A DNA stretch of 64,000 nt from Falsihalocynthiibacter arcticus (GCF_000812665.2 NZ_CP014327.1:3315501-3379500); one strand, 5' to 3'. Shown: positions 47,116-57,330, counted from the stretch's first letter. A program made the numbers and translations. Notes: generated by a model from the letters alone, not told the origin.

Positions 47116-48219
47116 TTAGATAACGTCGAGCGCTCGGCAGTCTTCCGTCAGCCAGCCAATTTCGACTTGGCTCCCCGGAACTAGACGCACTTGGTCGGGT
47201 GCATTCCGGGATTTAATGACGAAATCATCATTGCCCGCAACCCGAAGGCGTGTGCGGAATATATCACCCATATAAATGAACTCCAACACTTCGGCCTTGA
47301 GCATATGGGCATCTTCGTGAAGGCGGTGTTTGTCAAACTCAACACGCTCGGGGCGAATAGAGACCCGCGTGCGTTCGCCTACTTTTTTCACATTAATTGG
47401 AACGGCGTCGATTTCGTCGCCGTTATCGAGGCGCACACGACATTGGGTTTTGCCCATTTGCGTGATCACGCCTTCGAGGGTGTTGTTCTCGCCGATGAAC
47501 TGGGCCACAAAGCTGTTTGCAGGCCGCTCATAAAGCTCGTCCGGCGGCGCAAGTTGTTGAATGCGTCCGTTTTCAAACACGGCAACCCGATCCGACATGG
47601 TGAGGGCTTCGGTTTGGTCATGGGTCACATAAACCACCGTAATACCAAGGTTATGCGCGAGTTTGGTAATTTCAAACTGTAACGTTTCGCGCAGTTGTTT
47701 ATCCAAGGCGCCCAGAGGCTCATCCATCAGAACCAACTCGGGTTCAAATACAAGAGCGCGTGCGAGGGCGACCCGTTGCTGTTGGCCGCCAGAAAGTTGC
47801 GCGGGGCGGCGATTGCCGAATTCCCCCATCTGCACCATATCCAAGGCGCGCATCACTTTGGCTTCACGATCGGATTTACCAAATTTACGCACTTCGAGGG
47901 GAAAAGACAGGTTTTCGGCGACGGTCATATGCGGAAAGAGCGCATAGTTTTGAAAAACCATCCCAATTCCGCGTTTATGTGGCGGAATATCGTTGATCGG
48001 CTTGCCACCGAGGCGAATATCGCCATGTGTTGCCGTCTCAAACCCTGCGAGCATCATCAGGCAGGTGGTTTTGCCAGACCCTGACGGGCCGAGCATCGTC
48101 AGAAATTCGCCTTTCGGCATCGATAGGTTTAAATCTTTTACAACAAGAGTTTCACCATCGTAACTCTTCTGAACGCGGTCAAATTCGACAAACGCCGAAT
48201 CGTTGTTTGGGTTGGCCAT
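47116..48219 (-). CDS. polyamine-type ABC transporter ATP-binding protein (PotA-like)
   Basis: A 367-aa ATPase. Walker [10 protein letters not shown] (near residue 43), Q-loop [12 protein letters not shown], signature [15 protein letters not shown] (near 142), Walker [13 protein letters not shown], then a TOBE domain from about 285 ([10 protein letters not shown]). It powers the PotB/PotC-like channel. It lies 100 bases after creatinase and 70 before the binding protein, all on the minus strand. Confidence 0.94.
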   Translation of the reverse strand: MANPNNDSAFVEFDRVQKSYDGETLVVKDLNLSMPKGEFLTMLGPSGSGKTTCLMMLAGFETATHGDIRLGGKPINDIPPHKRGIGMVFQNYALFPHMTVAENLSFPLEVRKFGKSDREAKVMRALDMVQMGEFGNRRPAQLSGGQQQRVALARALVFEPELVLMDEPLGALDKQLRETLQFEITKLAHNLGITVVYVTHDQTEALTMSDRVAVFENGRIQQLAPPDELYERPANSFVAQFIGENNTLEGVITQMGKTQCRVRLDNGDEIDAVPINVKKVGERTRVSIRPERVEFDKHRLHEDAHMLKAEVLEFIYMGDIFRTRLRVAGNDDFVIKSRNAPDQVRLVPGSQVEIGWLTEDCRALDVI

Positions 48220-48318
48220 GCTTAACTTTCTGTTATTTTCAAACGAGCGGGCATGTCAGCCACCCTAACAGGGATTTAAACGATTAGTAAAATAGTTTTC
48301 ACTTTATTATCAACAGGT

Positions 48319-49536
48319 TCACTTGAGGATCAAGTGTTTGGGGCCATAGGGAAAGGCTGTAATGTTATGATTCCCTTGATTATTTTCGTCCGAAATCACC
48401 AAAATATCATGCTCGCGATACCCTCCAGCACCAGGCAAATGGTCGGGAATCGTGATCATCGGTTCCATTGAAATGACCATGCCTGATTCGAGCACTGTGT
48501 CGCAGTCTTCTCGCAATTCGAGGCCGGCTTCACGACCGTAATAATGGCTCAAGACACCAAAGGAATGACCGTACCCAAAGCTGCGATATTGGAGCAGGTT
48601 TTCGGAGGCGTAGATCTCGTTCAACTCCTTTGCGATATCCGAACACCGCGCGCCGGGCACCAAAAGTTCCTTACCGCGATCGTGTACGCGGCAATTCACC
48701 TCCCACATCCGCAAATGCGCATCAGAGACATGTTCGGCAAAAAGCGTCCGTTCCAAAGCGACGTAATAGCCCGCAACCATTGGAAAACAATTGAGTGACA
48801 GGATATCACCCGCTTCGATCGTGCGACTGGTGACGGGGTTGTGGGCGCCGTCAGTATTGAGGCCCGATTGAAACCACGTCCAAGTGTCGAGCAATTCGCC
48901 CTGCGGCCATGTTTTGGCGATTTCGCGCACCATTGTCGCGGTGGAATGCAAGGCGACCTCGCGCTCGGAAACACCCACACGTGCTGCTTCGGCACAGGCC
49001 GCACCACCCAAATCCGCGATCCGTGTCATCTGAGTGATATGCGCAATTTCCTCCGCCGATTTGATCATCCGCAGACGCATGGCGGGTTTGGAAATATCGA
49101 CAAATTCCATCTCTGGAAAAAAGGCCTCCAACTGCCTTAGCAGCTCAATGTTGACGTGATCAAATTCGATTCCCACCCGATTTGCCTTTCCTGCGAGCTT
49201 GTCGACGGCATTAAAATAATTGTCCTTGTTCCAATCGGTGTAGGTAACGTTATTGCCAAAGGTCCGCCGCCATGGCTGGCCGCCATCAATCCCCGCGCTG
49301 ATCGAGGTTGCGGTCGTGTGATCAACCACCAACCCATAGCGCCGGCCAAAGGAGCAAAACAGGAAATCGGCGTAATAATTGATGTTGTGGTAGGATGTGA
49401 ACAGCGCGGCATCTATGTTCTCAGACACCATATAGGTGCGAATTGCCGTCAGACGCCGTTGCATTTCGGTCGCGGAAAAGGTCGGCGCAGCTTTCAGGCC
49501 ATTACCTGTGTAATCTTGAAAGATTTCGCGATCCAT
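48319..49536 (-). CDS. creatinase (creatine amidinohydrolase)
   Basis: About 405 aa from ATG 49536 (AAAGGATG upstream); a longer frame to 49641 adds 35 residues. Creatinase hydrolyses creatine to sarcosine and urea in the cytosol. The sequence follows Pseudomonas creatinase closely as I remember it: FTSYHNINYYADFLFCSFGR, DGGQPWRRTFG, WTWFQSGLNTDGAHNPVT, LSLNCFPMVAGYYVALERTL, and FGYGHSFGVLSHYYGREAG. It has the pita-bread M24 fold but not the metal ligands of aminopeptidase P relatives. It heads an operon with a polyamine-type ABC importer and is divergent from a LysR regulator, so the locus looks like creatine uptake and use. Confidence 0.93.
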   Translation of the reverse strand: MDREIFQDYTGNGLKAAPTFSATEMQRRLTAIRTYMVSENIDAALFTSYHNINYYADFLFCSFGRRYGLVVDHTTATSISAGIDGGQPWRRTFGNNVTYTDWNKDNYFNAVDKLAGKANRVGIEFDHVNIELLRQLEAFFPEMEFVDISKPAMRLRMIKSAEEIAHITQMTRIADLGGAACAEAARVGVSEREVALHSTATMVREIAKTWPQGELLDTWTWFQSGLNTDGAHNPVTSRTIEAGDILSLNCFPMVAGYYVALERTLFAEHVSDAHLRMWEVNCRVHDRGKELLVPGARCSDIAKELNEIYASENLLQYRSFGYGHSFGVLSHYYGREAGLELREDCDTVLESGMVISMEPMITIPDHLPGAGGYREHDILVISDENNQGNHNITAFPYGPKHLILK

Positions 49537-49637
49537 TTTTGCATCCTTTGTGTGTAAAAATCCGTCGGTGGCGACGATCCGTTGCCACCCTTCCTCTGCC
49601 TGAGACCCACACTTGTCAAAGGAGAAGTTTTCACCGT

Positions 49638-49656
49638 ACATGAATTATATTCATGT
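49638..49656. promoter_or_regulatory. palindrome between creatinase and LysR genes, probable operator
   Basis: ACATGAAT (49638-49645), spacer TAT, ATTCATGT (49649-49656): perfect 8-bp arms, 17 bases before the LysR start. It fits the T-N11-A style sites of LysR regulators, which commonly overlap the regulator's own promoter. Confidence 0.6.
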
Positions 49657-49672
49657 TAAAGCGAGCCTATAA

Positions 49673-50587
49673 ATGACGCATCTTCCGTTGAACGCACTCA
49701 AGACCTTCGAAGCTGTTGCCCGTCTTGGCAGCTTTCAGAAGGCCGCAGATGAGTTGTGCGTCACTCAATCCGCCGTCAGTCATCAGGTGCGTAATCTCGA
49801 AGACTGGCTTGGGGTTGCTCTTTTTGAACGCACGGGCCGTCGGCCAATCCTGACGCCGCAGTCTGAGGATCTTGCGCGCGCTGTGATACTCTCTTTTGGT
49901 GATATTGCCGCCGCGTGCAAACGGCTTCGCGCGCCAGAAGGCACAAAACCTCTCGTGATTGCGGCCATTCCATCCATCGCCACAAGTTGGCTCATTCCGC
50001 GGCTGTCTGCTTTTCGCACCGCACATCCCGACATTGATATTCAGGTTGTTTACGCGCTGCACGGGCAGGGCATTGACTTCGATGAGGTCGATCTTGCGTT
50101 TACCTTCGGTCCGACTCCGACACTTGCGACCAACCTCAAATCCATTCCCTTTTTGTCTGGTGAGAGCGCGCCCGTTTGCAGCAAATGGGTGTTTCAATCG
50201 CTCGGCCGTACCCATCCGACTCTAGACGATATTTTGGGCATTGGACTGTTGCACGACACGGATACAAACGGTTGGTCGCAATGGTTCAAGGCCGCTGGAG
50301 GCCAAACGCCACACGCCCTAAAGGGCCCTATCTTCGAAGATATCAATATGCTCCGAACCGCAGCCTTTTCCGGACAGGGCGCCGCGCTTTGCCCGCTTGC
50401 GTTGATCCACGAAGATCTCGCCGCCGGTCGCCTGTCAAAACTCTCAGATGTCACGATATTGGATGATTTTTTCTATTATCTGATCATGAAAAAGATCCCG
50501 GACCTCAACAAAGTGCCAGCCCTAAATGCGTTTGTGAATTGGACGCTCAATGCGCGCTCCACGGAGCAAATATCGCAAAAGGCATAG
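49673..50587 (+). CDS. LysR family transcriptional regulator (GcvA-type)
   Basis: A 304-aa regulator. The N-terminal winged helix-turn-helix is ALKTFEAVARLGSFQKAADELCVTQSAVSHQVRNLE. The remainder is the two-lobed effector domain (LVIAAIPSIATSWLIPRLSAF). LPLNALKTFEAVARLGS is typical of the GcvA/AmpR-like branch. Divergent from creatinase across 136 bases, with a palindrome near its start, so it probably activates the creatine operon with creatine or a product as signal. Confidence 0.92.
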   Translation: MTHLPLNALKTFEAVARLGSFQKAADELCVTQSAVSHQVRNLEDWLGVALFERTGRRPILTPQSEDLARAVILSFGDIAAACKRLRAPEGTKPLVIAAIPSIATSWLIPRLSAFRTAHPDIDIQVVYALHGQGIDFDEVDLAFTFGPTPTLATNLKSIPFLSGESAPVCSKWVFQSLGRTHPTLDDILGIGLLHDTDTNGWSQWFKAAGGQTPHALKGPIFEDINMLRTAAFSGQGAALCPLALIHEDLAAGRLSKLSDVTILDDFFYYLIMKKIPDLNKVPALNAFVNWTLNARSTEQISQKA

Positions 50588-50713
50588 ACGTTTGAGATTT
50601 TCCCCAATTTTTTGGGGACACTCGAAAAATCGACAACCACTGCATTTTACCCCCTTGTAATCGATTGCATTGCCGCCATAGTGCCTTCAATAAGTCAGTG
50701 GGAGGAAATTGCG

Positions 50714-53110
50714 ATGATGTTAAATGGGGTTTGGGCGCTTGAGGATGCTCAGGGCGATTATCGTGTTGAAATGATTCTTCCAGGTGATGGAATATCAGCC
50801 CTTTTCGCCGCTGGAGAAATTCCCGACCCCTATTTCGGTCGCAATGAGCACGATCTGAGGTGGATTGCAGACCGAGATTGGCGCGCCACGCGTAGCTTCA
50901 CCCTTACGGCGACGGATTGCGATTTGTTCCTGACGGGGCTGGACACCATCGTCGATGTTTTGATCAATGGCACAAAGGTTTTGAGCGCGCAAAACGTATT
51001 TCGAACCTATCGCGTTGACCTGTCCGAAGTTGCGCATGTGGGCGAAAACACCATTGAATTGTACTTCCATTCAAACACCAAAGAGGCAGCAAAGCGCTAC
51101 GCTGAGCATCCCTATCCCGTGCCGTATTTGCACATGAATTGCCCCATTCCCCACGGCAATATGATCCGCAAAGCCCAGTGCGATTTTGGTTGGGATTGGA
51201 ACATTGCCCTCGCGCCATTCGGGGTGATCGGCGACATCGAACTCTGCCCTCAGAGCCAGACGCGGATCACCGGTGTGATTGTCGATCAGGCTCACGACGG
51301 GCAGAATGTGACCGTCACGGTGCGCGCGCCATTTGAGAGCTGCGAAACACGCGATATTCCATTTGAAATCGCGTTCTGCGGCCAGAGCATCACAGGCGTA
51401 GTTGCGGCGCGAAACGGCGTTCTTGAGGCCGCGATTACCCTCGTATCGCCCGCGCTTTGGTGGCCCGTTGGTATGGGAGAGCAGGCGTTGCACGATCTGG
51501 ATGTGACCCTCGGGGACAGTACGCAAACCCGACGCATTGGCCTACGGGACATGGCGTTTCTGGCGCAAAAGGACGATGTCGGCGTCGGCTTTAAATTCCG
51601 CGTGAATGGCGTAGATACCTATGCAAAAGGTGCCAACTGGATCCCTGCTGACGCACTCTCTGGACGGATAACACAGGCGGGCGTGCGCGACCTTTTGCAA
51701 TCCGCCGTCGACGCCAACATGAACATGATCCGCGTATGGGGCGGCGGGCGTTATGAGCCGGATTGGTTCTATGATTTCTGCGACGAAATGGGCCTGATGG
51801 TATGGCAGGACTTCATGTTTGCCTGCAACCTTTTCCCCGCCGATGCAGCTTTCTTGGCCGAGGTGGATTGCGAAGTGCGCGAGACCGTCACACGGCTTTA
51901 TCACCACGCGTCACTGGCCCTTTGGTGCGGTGATAACGAACTCGTCGGGGCGCTCACATGGTATGAAGAATCCAAGGAAAATCGCGACCTTTATCTGGTG
52001 GCCTACGACCGCCTGAATACGCAAATCGAACGCGCATTGCGCGCGGTTGTGCCGGAGGCAAATTGGTGGGCCTCCAGCCCCTCCGCAGGGCCGATGAATT
52101 TTGGCGACGCGTGGCACGACGACACGGCGGGCGACATGCATTTTTGGTCGGTTTGGCACGAAGGCAAGGATTTTGAGCATTACCGCGATATCAAACCTCG
52201 GTTCTGTTCCGAATTCGGCTTCCAATCCTATGCCTCAATGGACGTGATCCGCAGTTTTACCACTGAAAACGACCGTAATATCGCCGCGCCAACCCTCGAA
52301 AGCCATCAGAAAAACCATGGCGGGAATGCGCGGATTGCGGAAACCATGTTCCGATATTTCCGTTTCCCAACGGGATTTGACGATTTTGTCTATCTGTCGC
52401 AAATCCAGCATGGTTTGGCCCTCAAGACCGCCGTTTCCTATTGGCGCAGCCTCAAACCGCATTGTATGGGCGCGCTCATTTGGCAGCTCAATGACACATG
52501 GCCTGTCGCCAGCTGGGCCTCACTTAACTATGGCGGCAGCTGGAAACTGCCGCATTATATGATCGGGGAATTCTTTCAACCCGTGTTTGTGACGATCGTG
52601 CCTGAGGGCGAGATGCTTGTACTTAAAGCTGTGAACGACCTCCGTGAACCCATTGATATTGCTGTAAAACTAGCGGCTACAAAACCTGATGGATCGTCTC
52701 GTATTTTGGTGGAGGTCAACGCTAGAGTCGGCCCAGACGTGGCGAAATCTCTGGCTGGAATCGCGACCAGTGAATTGGCTGTTGACGAGATTTTAACCTA
52801 TTGCTGGACGGGGTCAGACGGCACAGAGGCCAATGACCACTTTATGTTGCGTCCGTATAAGTCCTACGATCTTGTGACGGCGGATCTGAAGCTTGAGGTT
52901 GTCCCAAATGAGGAGGGGTACGAGATTTCGGTAACATCCTCGGCGCTAGCGCTTTATGTCGCGCTTGAAGCCAGTATTGCCGGACGGTTTAGCCAAAATG
53001 TCATGACGATAACGCCCAAAACCCCTGCCAAAATTCAGTTTACCCCCAAAACTTCGGGAGAAGTGCCCATTTTCACCGTCAAGGATTTGCACAGCGCGAC
53101 ATATGGCTAG
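50714..53110 (+). CDS. glycoside hydrolase family 2 beta-mannosidase
   Basis: About 798 aa from ATG 50714 (GGGAGGAA upstream); the longer frame from 50612 is not supported. N-terminal sugar-binding jelly roll (MMLNGVWALEDAQGDY, ending near 190 with the FGWDWNIALAPFGVIGDIEL segment), immunoglobulin-like middle, then a TIM barrel with IRVWGGGRYEPDWFYDFCDE. The acid/base Glu is in WCGDNELVGA and the nucleophile Glu in RFCSEFGFQSYAS. It removes terminal beta-mannose. No signal peptide, so it acts on imported mannosides in the cytosol. It stands alone after the LysR gene, with 126 bases between. Confidence 0.92.
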   Translation: MMLNGVWALEDAQGDYRVEMILPGDGISALFAAGEIPDPYFGRNEHDLRWIADRDWRATRSFTLTATDCDLFLTGLDTIVDVLINGTKVLSAQNVFRTYRVDLSEVAHVGENTIELYFHSNTKEAAKRYAEHPYPVPYLHMNCPIPHGNMIRKAQCDFGWDWNIALAPFGVIGDIELCPQSQTRITGVIVDQAHDGQNVTVTVRAPFESCETRDIPFEIAFCGQSITGVVAARNGVLEAAITLVSPALWWPVGMGEQALHDLDVTLGDSTQTRRIGLRDMAFLAQKDDVGVGFKFRVNGVDTYAKGANWIPADALSGRITQAGVRDLLQSAVDANMNMIRVWGGGRYEPDWFYDFCDEMGLMVWQDFMFACNLFPADAAFLAEVDCEVRETVTRLYHHASLALWCGDNELVGALTWYEESKENRDLYLVAYDRLNTQIERALRAVVPEANWWASSPSAGPMNFGDAWHDDTAGDMHFWSVWHEGKDFEHYRDIKPRFCSEFGFQSYASMDVIRSFTTENDRNIAAPTLESHQKNHGGNARIAETMFRYFRFPTGFDDFVYLSQIQHGLALKTAVSYWRSLKPHCMGALIWQLNDTWPVASWASLNYGGSWKLPHYMIGEFFQPVFVTIVPEGEMLVLKAVNDLREPIDIAVKLAATKPDGSSRILVEVNARVGPDVAKSLAGIATSELAVDEILTYCWTGSDGTEANDHFMLRPYKSYDLVTADLKLEVVPNEEGYEISVTSSALALYVALEASIAGRFSQNVMTITPKTPAKIQFTPKTSGEVPIFTVKDLHSATYG

Positions 53111-53214
53111 AACGCGCGGGTAAAACGGGCTAGCCGAACGAATATTTTGCTAATGCGCTTGCATCCCGAGGGCCATCCACGTCAAATGCAACGCAACCTA
53201 AAAGGAGGGGCGGC

Positions 53215-54648
53215 GTGCTGAGTTTGACACGGTGGTTCAGCAAAATAATTGGCATTCAACTGGCGCTTTTGATGCTTGCCCCCAGTGCCTTTGCCGATAA
53301 AATCACCGTTGCAGTTGCCTCTAATTTCGCCAGCGCATTCGAGGTGATAACCCAAGATTTTGAGGCCAAAACAGGGCATGAAGTCGAGACAGCCACAGGC
53401 TCAACTGGAAAAATATTCGCGCAAATTCAACAGGGTGCGCCATTTGACCTGTTTCTAGCGGCGGATCAGGATCGACCAAGGGCGCTGGTAGCGGGTAACC
53501 CTGCTTATGAGCGCGCGTCCTACGCTAAGGGTCAATTAACCATCGTTTCACGGGTCAATGCACCGCCGCTTGCCGAAGCGCGGATTGGCATCGCAGATCC
53601 AGCGACCGCTCCCTATGGCGCAGCGGCCCTTCGGACGCTCAAGGCCCTCGGATTTGACCCCGCTGCGTTGAATATTGTGAATGGGCAAAACGTAGCGAAT
53701 GTGGCGAGTTATTTGCACTCGGGCAACATCGACATCGGCTTTCTTGCTGCGTCGCAACACTTCCCAAATGCCCGTTTTACGACTGAAATCGTAAGGGATG
53801 TTAGACTGACTCAAGATATGGTCCTTCTGTCGCAAACCCCCGCTGCGATTGCGCTTTTTGCTTATATGCAATCTGAGTCCGTTCGAACTGTGCTACCGGA
53901 ATTGGGATATTTGGCACCAAATGGTGAGGAAACTTATATTGAACCCGCAGAGACTTCGTCCGTTACCCTGTGGCCTTCCATTCGCCTGTCTCTCCTTCTT
54001 GCCAGCGCGACCACGCTGATTTTACTGGCAATAGGCATTCCGATCGCATGGTGGCTCACGATCACGCAGTCGCGGATGCGTCCCGTGGTCGAGACAATTA
54101 CCGCCTTGCCACTCGTTGTTCCTCCCACCGTTTTGGGCTTTTACTTGTTGGTGATGTTCGCGCCGACGACCCCCATTGGGCGGCTTTGGATCACACTGAC
54201 GGGCGACACGTTGACCTTCTCTTTTGCGGGCTTGTTGGTGGCGTCTGTCTTATATTCGCTGCCCTTCGCTGTGCAACCGCTTCACACGGGATTTCAAGCG
54301 ATCGGACGCGGCACGATTGAGGCGGCGCAAACCATGGGGGCCTCGCGTATGTCCCTGTTTCTGCGTGTGATATTGCCCCTATCACGGCGCGGTGTGCTAA
54401 CGGCTACAGTTCTGAGCTTTGCGCATACAATCGGGGAATTCGGGGTGGTTTTGATGGTTGGAGGCAATCTTCCGGGCAAAACACGGGTCATTTCCATCGA
54501 GATTTTCAACCGCGTTGAAGTCCTCGATTACCGTGCGGCCCATGTACTTGCTGGGGGATTACTCGTGTTTTCTTTCCTTGCGCTTTTCCTGATTTACAGC
54601 CTCAACGGTCGTGCGGCCCGCTCCGGAATTGCGGGGGGAAATTCATGA
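53215..54648 (+). CDS. fused molybdate-binding protein and permease (ModA-ModB)
   Basis: One 477-aa frame encodes two usually separate proteins. Residues 1-27 form a signal sequence (ALLMLAPSAFA). Residues 28-245 are ModA (ITVAVASNFASAFEVI, ATGSTGKIFAQIQQGAPFDLFLAAD, DIGFLAAS). From about 248 it is ModB with five hydrophobic segments and the loop IEAAQTMGASRMSLFLRVILPLS (near 364). With ModA outside, an odd number of helices leaves the C-terminus in the cytosol, which fits topology. Start GTG 53215 follows AAAGGAGGGGCGGC. It overlaps the ModC gene by 4 bases. Fusion ties each permease to its own binding domain. Tungstate is an alternative ligand. Confidence 0.9.
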   Translation: MLSLTRWFSKIIGIQLALLMLAPSAFADKITVAVASNFASAFEVITQDFEAKTGHEVETATGSTGKIFAQIQQGAPFDLFLAADQDRPRALVAGNPAYERASYAKGQLTIVSRVNAPPLAEARIGIADPATAPYGAAALRTLKALGFDPAALNIVNGQNVANVASYLHSGNIDIGFLAASQHFPNARFTTEIVRDVRLTQDMVLLSQTPAAIALFAYMQSESVRTVLPELGYLAPNGEETYIEPAETSSVTLWPSIRLSLLLASATTLILLAIGIPIAWWLTITQSRMRPVVETITALPLVVPPTVLGFYLLVMFAPTTPIGRLWITLTGDTLTFSFAGLLVASVLYSLPFAVQPLHTGFQAIGRGTIEAAQTMGASRMSLFLRVILPLSRRGVLTATVLSFAHTIGEFGVVLMVGGNLPGKTRVISIEIFNRVEVLDYRAAHVLAGGLLVFSFLALFLIYSLNGRAARSGIAGGNS

Positions 54649-55669
54649 TTGATCTAAAAATATCGATAGACCGAAACGCTTACCACTTGAATGCCGATAT
54701 TTCCCTCCCCAACCAAGGAATTACAGGCCTTGTGGGGCCGAGTGGCAGTGGAAAAACCAGCCTTCTGCGGGTGATTGCGGGACTTGAGACACCATCTAGT
54801 GGGCGGGTGCAATGTGGCTCTGAAACTTGGTTTGATGGCATGCGCAAACCCGTACCAGCGTCACAGCGCCAAGTGGGCATGGTGTTTCAGGACATGCGTC
54901 TATTTGCGCATCTTACAATCCGAGAGAACCTTGATCTCGCGGCTAAATGGGGAGGCACATCCCCCTCGCGGCTGATTTAATCGCTGCATTGGAACTGTCT
55001 GACATCCTTGATCGCCTACCAAATAAGCTTTCAGGCGGCGAAGCACGTCGCGCCGCCCTCGCACGCGCCTTGGCCCAAGCGCCCCGTATTTTACTGCTCG
55101 ATGAACCCCTAACTGGCCTTGATCCAGCTCAAAAATCCCGCATTTTACCAGTGCTTGCGCGGGCTATTGATTTGGCAAATATCCCTGCGGTATTTGTGTC
55201 CCACGATGCCGATGACGTCGGCCATCTGTGTGCGCAATACATTGAAATTTCACCGTCGGGAACGTCCCAAAATACTCAGGACAGCTCGCGGACCTTCACC
55301 ACAAATGCACCAAAAGCTGCTGGTCCACAAATTTCGGCCACATGGCAAAGAGACTCTTCTCAGGGTGGAAAAATAATGGTGGGCGGGGAGACGATTACCT
55401 TGCCCAAGACCGTGTCCCTCCCACACTTCAAGCGGGACACACCGATCACATTACAGGGGAGTACGGGCCAATCGTTCCTCGCGGGGGAGGACGTTATCGC
55501 CCCCAAAGGTTTCGTCAAAATTCCAACGATTGTGGGGCGCGATGGGAGCATAACATGCGGGGGAAGCCGTGTAGATCTTCCGCATTTAACTGCGCACGTA
55601 CCCGTGGAAAATCAGTCGACTAGGTCAATCCTATACTTTCGCCTCATTGCTGTATTCAACCGGACATAA
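54645..55669 (+). pseudogene. modC: molybdate ABC transporter ATPase (ModC-like), one-base frameshift
   Basis: ATG 54645 (ATGA overlap). The first frame has Walker [19 protein letters not shown] near residue 31 and Q-loop MVFQDMRLFAHLT, then stops at 54980. The second frame carries LSGGEARRAALARALA, LLLDEPLTGLD and VFVSHDADDV and ends at 55669. Adding one G in the GGGGAGG stretch (54949-54955) gives LAAKWGGHIPLAADLIAALE and a 341-aa protein of normal ModC length. The C-terminal 100 residues do not show a clear MOP domain. It may be a base-calling error, or a real break that would disable the importer. Confidence 0.82.
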
Positions 55670-56590
55670 TTCCTATGCGATTCGTGGTTTGAAAAAGGCG
55701 ATAACCACCAATATTAGCGACGATCCTAAGAAAACGACCGGATTGGTAACACTTCGTGAACGAAGTCAACGTCTTGGCACTCAATTGTGGTAGCGCCCTA
55801 GTTGTTACCTATTTCAGATTAAACCAATAGGTTGTGCGATTCTATGCTCTGAGTTTAGGGAGAAAATCGCCGAGTTAGAGGCATACTTAGAAACTTAACT
55901 GTTTGAAACATAAACAATAAAAATCCAAACCGTCAATCGAAAAACAATATGACCGGAAGGAAAACTTGGTGAACTAACATGTGTTTTAGGGAAAAATATG
56001 CCAAAACCCGAACTCGAATGACTTTTTAGTGAACAAATTGTTGCCACATTTCGGACATTTTTCCCTTTGTTCTAAGCAATCAATTGGCTAGAAAGAACAT
56101 GCCCAACTGGGGGGCGATATCTACTAGTCTACGGGGGTGGACGCACATAAACTACGCGGTGCGTAGGGGTGTTTTAGTGCTGTCGGGGTGTGTCTTACAT
56201 CTACGAAAATCGTTGAAGAGCGTTTTGCGCGCTGTGGCTGCCATGATTTGGCAGGACGATTTATGCACGCTCCCCTCATTGTGAACGTTTATTTGGGTTC
56301 CGCCGTAGGACGTGATGTCGCTTCGCTGAGGGATGTCTTTTTTCGACGTTTGGATTTTTGATGAACCATTTTAACGCATATGGCGTGGTTAAGGTGAAAC
56401 CCGCGGTACTCTCGCGCGTTTGGTTTTTTCGCATAGATATCAATCTGTTGTCGAATGGGCAGGGTGCCAGCCCGGGATCATCGTGGGGACGAAGATCTAT
56501 CCGGTTTCTGGAGCGAACCCAAAGGAAACTGCCGAACACTCTGGAGCCAGGCTGCTGCGGCCCCTTACAGAGCGTTCATAGGAGAAGATC
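55670..56590. other. gene-poor AT-rich 0.9-kb region
   Basis: No supported gene. Codon use of the short open frames looks random. The longest that could be argued is 56167-56361 on the plus strand (about 64 codons, containing APLIVNVYLGSAVGRDVASL), without a good ribosome site. The region presumably holds the promoter of the Hint-domain gene and the end of the mod transcript, and may contain remains of a decayed gene. I see no tRNA, repeat array or clear terminator in it. Confidence 0.5.
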
Positions 56591-57325
56591 ATGCCGAGTA
56601 AACTGCTTACATTCGACCAACAAGATTCAACTATTTTAACGCCACAAACGCAATCTGAAGCCTCCGGCTCGGTCGAAACCTTTGACCGTTATGGGAATTC
56701 CATTGGGACGGTTGAATTTACAAACATGGACGAAGTTGTTCCGTGTTTCACGCCTGGGACGGTCATCGCAACGCCTCGTGGGGAGCGTTTGGTTGAGGAC
56801 CTTGTTGTGGGAGACAAGGTGATTACGCGCGACAATGGCATTCAAGAAATCCGTTGGTTCGGGAAGAAATATCTCGATGAACGTGCCCTGACAAACAACG
56901 TGCATTTGCGACCTGTTTTGATCCGCGCGGGGGCGATGGGCAACGGCCTTCCAGAGCGTGATATGCTGGTTTCGCCCAATCACCGGATGCTGGTCGCCAA
57001 TGACCAAACGGCGCTATACTTTGAAGAACGCGAAGTGCTTGCCTCGGCAAAACACATCGTAAACAACAAGGGGATCGCGGCAGTTGCGACGGCTGGAATG
57101 ACCTATATCCACTTCATGTTCGACAACCACGAAGTTGTCTTGGGCAATGGCGCATGGACAGAAAGTTTCCAACCAGGGGATAAATCCTTGGAAGGCATCG
57201 GCAATGCGCAACGCACGGAAATTCTTGAGATTTTCCCTGAATTGAAAACGGCAGAAGGCCTTGACGCGTACCCGTCAGCCCGTAAAACACTAGTGAAACA
57301 TGAGGCGCAACTGCTCGTGCGCTGA
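56591..57325 (+). CDS. Hint (Hedgehog/intein) domain protein
   Basis: A 244-aa protein. After a polar leader of about 50 residues the Hint_2 domain starts at CFTPGTVIATPRGERLVEDL (residues about 52-71), continues with GDKVITRDNGIQEIRWFGKK and a DMLVSPNHRMLV box (the block-B-like His), and ends near HFMFDNHEVVLGNGAWTESF. In related proteins this domain is self-cleaving, but many bacterial copies end here without an extein. The protein is common in Roseobacter-group genomes, function unknown. AGGAGAAG lies 5 bases before the ATG. The Cys at the start of the domain is the expected nucleophile. Confidence 0.9.
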   Translation: MPSKLLTFDQQDSTILTPQTQSEASGSVETFDRYGNSIGTVEFTNMDEVVPCFTPGTVIATPRGERLVEDLVVGDKVITRDNGIQEIRWFGKKYLDERALTNNVHLRPVLIRAGAMGNGLPERDMLVSPNHRMLVANDQTALYFEEREVLASAKHIVNNKGIAAVATAGMTYIHFMFDNHEVVLGNGAWTESFQPGDKSLEGIGNAQRTEILEIFPELKTAEGLDAYPSARKTLVKHEAQLLVR

Positions 57326-57330
57326 GTGCC

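Noticed and set aside
56084-56284. 66-aa frame as a gene
   Set aside because: No ribosome site, no recognisable composition or motif, in an AT-rich gap.
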